Source of the DNA: Achromobacter pestifer
Lineage (GTDB): Bacteria; Pseudomonadota; Gammaproteobacteria; Burkholderiales; Burkholderiaceae_B
Assembly (NCBI RefSeq): GCF_902859625.1
Contig: NZ_CADIJX010000001.1
Span: forward strand, 372,001-436,000
Direction of reading: 5' to 3'
DNA: 64,000 nt
The translations under genes were made by a program, and so were the position numbers. The notes under the pieces were generated by a model, which saw nothing but the letters and a program-made list of their open reading frames with translations, was not told the DNA's origin and made no database searches. The number at the start of each line of letters is the position of its first letter. Position 1 is the first letter of the stretch. This document shows positions 61,898-64,000 of the stretch, piece after piece.

Positions 61898-61927
61898 TTC
61901 ATCAGTAAAATAGAAAAATCAGATGAA
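61898..61927. promoter_or_regulatory. Spaced inverted repeat between the AtuA operon and lysR
   Basis: TTCATC and GATGAA are separated by 18 AT-rich bases in the 99-bp gap (61845-61943). This spacing would suit two half-sites of a LysR tetramer. It is only a candidate because the arms are short. Confidence 0.3.
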
Positions 61928-61943
61928 TTGATAGAGAATTTCC

Positions 61944-62858
61944 ATGAATCTGTCTGCACGGCAATTGCGTGCCTTCGTCGCATTGGCCGATGAACGGCAT
62001 TTCACACGCGCCGCCCAGCGCTGCCATCTGACGCAGCCGGCGTTCAGCGCATTGATCCGGTCGTTGGAGGAAAGTGCGGGGTTGCGTCTGTTCGATCGCA
62101 ACACGCGGCATGTGGAACTGACGGCCGAAGGCAAAGTGCTGGACGCTTCGGCACGCCGCCTGCTGGCGGACATGGATTTGGTGATGGAAGACCTGCGCGA
62201 CCACGCCGCCCGCCGTCGCGGGCGCGTGGCGCTGGCGGCGCTGCCTTCGCTGGCGGCTGGCTGGCTGCCCGGCTTGTTGGCGCGCTTCAGGCAAGAGCAC
62301 CCGGGCATCGCACTGGACTTGCGCGACGCCCTGCTGGATCCCTGCCTGGACATGGTGCAAAGCGGGCAGGTCGATTTTGCCGTGGCGTCGCGCCGGCCAG
62401 ACATGACCGACCTGGACAGCGAATTCCTTCATGCCGATCGCTATTTCCTGGTGTGCCGGGCGGATCATCCCCTGGCAGCGCAGCGTCAGGTGCGGCTGCG
62501 CGATATCGTCCGGCACCCCGTCATTCAACTTGCGCGCGGCAGCAGTGTGCGCAAACATCTGGACGAGGCTTTCGGCGCCGATGCGCCCCTGCCGGTGTTT
62601 GAAGTGGAACATCTGGCCACGGTAACGGGGCTGGTTCGGGCGGGTCTGGGGGTGTCTGTCGTGCCCGCCATGACGCTCTTTCACTTCGGTAGCGATGACC
62701 TGCGCGTGGTGCCGCTGGCCGGGCGCCCGCTGACACGTCCGCTTTATCTGGTGCAGCGCAAGGGCCGCAGCTTGTCGGTCGCCGCCCAGGCGCTATACGA
62801 ATTGCTGATCGAGCACCGGGGCGACATCGGTGGCGCCGGCCATCACGCAGATGGCTGA
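61944..62858 (+). CDS. LysR-family transcriptional regulator
   Basis: A 304-residue regulator with the winged helix at the N-terminus (LSARQLRAFVALADERHFTR, then AAQRCHLTQPAFSALIRSLEE and LFDRNTRHVELTAEG) and an effector domain (RRGRVALAALPSLAAGWLP onwards). It is divergent from the AtuA-Bug operon, the standard position for a LysR activator of such genes. The length is normal. Its inducer is probably the compound processed by that operon. Confidence 0.93.
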   Translation: MNLSARQLRAFVALADERHFTRAAQRCHLTQPAFSALIRSLEESAGLRLFDRNTRHVELTAEGKVLDASARRLLADMDLVMEDLRDHAARRRGRVALAALPSLAAGWLPGLLARFRQEHPGIALDLRDALLDPCLDMVQSGQVDFAVASRRPDMTDLDSEFLHADRYFLVCRADHPLAAQRQVRLRDIVRHPVIQLARGSSVRKHLDEAFGADAPLPVFEVEHLATVTGLVRAGLGVSVVPAMTLFHFGSDDLRVVPLAGRPLTRPLYLVQRKGRSLSVAAQALYELLIEHRGDIGGAGHHADG

Positions 62859-62968
62859 CATCCTCACGGCGAGACATTCCTGCGTCATCTGGCCACTTTC
62901 GCAAATGTCTATTGCTGTTTAAACTTCGATAGTTGTAGCTTCTATCCGTCACCTGAAGGATTCCGCCC

Positions 62969-63355
62969 ATGAGCAAGCAAATCATCCATACCGACGCCGC
63001 GCCCGCCGCCGTTGGCCCTTACTCGCAAGCGGTTGCCGTAAGCGGCACCAAGACTGTCTATCTCTCGGGCCAGATCGGCCTGGAGCCGGGCACCGGCGAT
63101 CTGGTCTCCGAGAACTTCGACGCCCAAGTGCGTCAGGCTTTCGCCAACATGCAGGCCGTGATCACCGCGGCCGGCGGCACGCTGGACAACATCGTCAAGC
63201 TGACCCTGTTCCTGACCGACCTGGGCAAATTCACGGCTGCCAACTCCATCATGGCCGAGATCATTCCGCAGCCGTTCCCGGCGCGGTCGACCATTGGCGT
63301 GGCTAGCCTGCCGAAGGGCGCGCAGTTTGAAGTTGAAGCCATTCTGGTTCTGTAA
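62969..63355 (+). CDS. ridA: RidA family reactive imine deaminase
   Basis: A 128-residue protein with the RidA signature: AAPAAVGPYSQAVAVSGTKTVYLSGQIGL, split: VGPYSQAVAV and YLSGQIGLEP, and IPQPFPARSTIGVASLPKGAQFEVEAIL with Arg106 and Glu121, the catalytic residues. RidA hydrolyses enamine/imine products of amino-acid deaminases to ketoacids, preventing damage to PLP enzymes. It precedes recG on the same strand, a gene order seen in Bordetella-type genomes (inference). Confidence 0.95.
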   Translation: MSKQIIHTDAAPAAVGPYSQAVAVSGTKTVYLSGQIGLEPGTGDLVSENFDAQVRQAFANMQAVITAAGGTLDNIVKLTLFLTDLGKFTAANSIMAEIIPQPFPARSTIGVASLPKGAQFEVEAILVL

Positions 63356-63394
63356 GGCGTACCCGGACGTTTGATTTCAGGGGTTCGTTCCTTC

Positions 63395-64000
63395 ATGCCG
63401 GCCGCGGCCGTGGCTTCCAAGCGACCCGGCGCCAATAACAAAGGCGCCGGGAAACCCATGACGGATACAGAGCGCAAGCTCCGTAATCTGGGTTTGGTGC
63501 TGCCCGAGGACTTCGTGCTGCATCTGCCGCTGCGCTACGAGGACGAAACCCGCGTCATCCCGATCAGTTCCCTGCGGCCCGGTTTTTCTGGCCAGGTCGA
63601 AGGCGAGATCACCAAATCCGAGGTGCTGTACCGGCCTCGGCGCCAACTCACCGCCACGCTGGCGGATGAAACCGGTGAACTCCAATTGCGCTGGTTGAAT
63701 TTCTACCCCAGCCAGCAGAAGCAGGTCAGCGTGGGCAAGCGCCTGCGCGCCCGCGGCGAAGTCCGGGGCGGGATGTTCGGCCGTCAGATGGTGCATCCCC
63801 GCATGACCAATGCGGATGCCCCGTTGCCCACCGCGCTGACCCCGGTCTATCCCACCACTGAAGGGCTGCCGCAACTGACCTTGCGCCGCGCCATCGCGCA
63901 AGCGCTGGACCACGCCGACCTGTCCGACACCTTGCCGGACGAGGCCCGCCAACGTTACGACCTGTCTCCTTTCGAGCCCGCCATCCGTGCATTGCACACG
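63395..64000 (+). CDS. recG: ATP-dependent DNA helicase RecG (3' end cut by window edge)
   Basis: From ATG 63395 (or the second ATG at 63458, after GGGA) the frame stays open to the window end. The translation shows the N-terminal wedge (OB-fold) domain of RecG: RNLGLVLPEDFVLHLPLRYED, split: LVLPEDFVLHLPLRYE, then TATLADETGELQLRWLNFY, RLRARGEVRGGMFGRQMVHP, LTPVYPTTEGLPQLTLRRAI. The helicase motifs lie beyond the edge. RecG remodels stalled replication forks and Holliday junctions. About 202 of roughly 690 residues are visible. Confidence 0.92.
   Translation, partial: MPAAAVASKRPGANNKGAGKPMTDTERKLRNLGLVLPEDFVLHLPLRYEDETRVIPISSLRPGFSGQVEGEITKSEVLYRPRRQLTATLADETGELQLRWLNFYPSQQKQVSVGKRLRARGEVRGGMFGRQMVHPRMTNADAPLPTALTPVYPTTEGLPQLTLRRAIAQALDHADLSDTLPDEARQRYDLSPFEPAIRALHT

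Overview
The window comes from a GC-rich beta-proteobacterium, most likely Achromobacter or a close relative in the Alcaligenaceae (Bordetella group). This rests on protein resemblance, not on a search: stand-alone Bug/TctC binding proteins, many LysR regulators, TRAP transporters, OmpC-type porins, and a chromosomal backbone of spoT-rpoZ-gmk, yicC/rph, rdgB-hemW, glnA-ntrBC and ridA-recG. No tRNA, rRNA, CRISPR array, insertion sequence or prophage gene was seen.

Layout. 1-8.2 kb: an EamA exporter cut by the left edge and a divergent LysR regulator, then a TRAP transporter (dctPQM) followed by a DUF2848 protein, an amidase-signature hydrolase and a UPF0317/DUF1445 protein on the same strand. 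8.3-12.5 kb (minus): a porin and a second TRAP transporter. 12.7-21.4 kb: nudC, a MarR-type regulator with a perfect palindrome in front of it, a fused hydantoinase/5-oxoprolinase, a convergent C45-type acyltransferase/hydrolase, and a glutamine-type ABC transporter (glnHPQ). 21.5-24.7 kb (minus): spoT, rpoZ and gmk. 24.7-35.4 kb: a thiosulfate dehydrogenase pair (tsdBA), an SDR enzyme, an NlpC/P60 peptidase, a ZnuD-like TonB receptor with a small His/Cys protein, AMP nucleosidase, an amino-acid permease and an FAD amine/amino-acid oxidase. 35.4-45.8 kb: yicC and rph (divergent), an acyl-CoA dehydrogenase/MmgE-PrpD pair, a chemoreceptor overlapping an EAL-CBS-GGDEF protein tail to tail, then rdgB and hemW. 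45.8-50.1 kb: glnA-ntrB-ntrC with a readable NtrC/sigma-54 control region. 50.1-54.4 kb: a cluster of palindromic repeats, a LysR gene, two pirins and a Bug protein. 54.4-59 kb: fbpABC iron uptake and ferredoxin-NADP reductase, sharing a control region with Fur-like and FNR-like sites. 59-62.9 kb: a Bug protein, a split AtuA pair and a LysR regulator. 63-64 kb: ridA and the start of recG, cut by the right edge.

How the genes work together. Much of the window is uptake and breakdown of organic acids, amides and amino-acid derivatives (two TRAP systems, one amino-acid ABC system, two Bug proteins, amidase, oxoprolinase, C45 hydrolase, amino-acid oxidase). These sit inside a nitrogen- and stringent-response backbone (glnA-ntrBC, spoT). 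The least understood set is TRAP-DUF2848-amidase-UPF0317 at 2.1-8.2 kb, with an oxoprolinase 6 kb further on. The most striking non-coding feature is a family of 66-bp palindromic elements, six copies at two loci, whose outer ends carry the GTAG tetranucleotide typical of REP elements.
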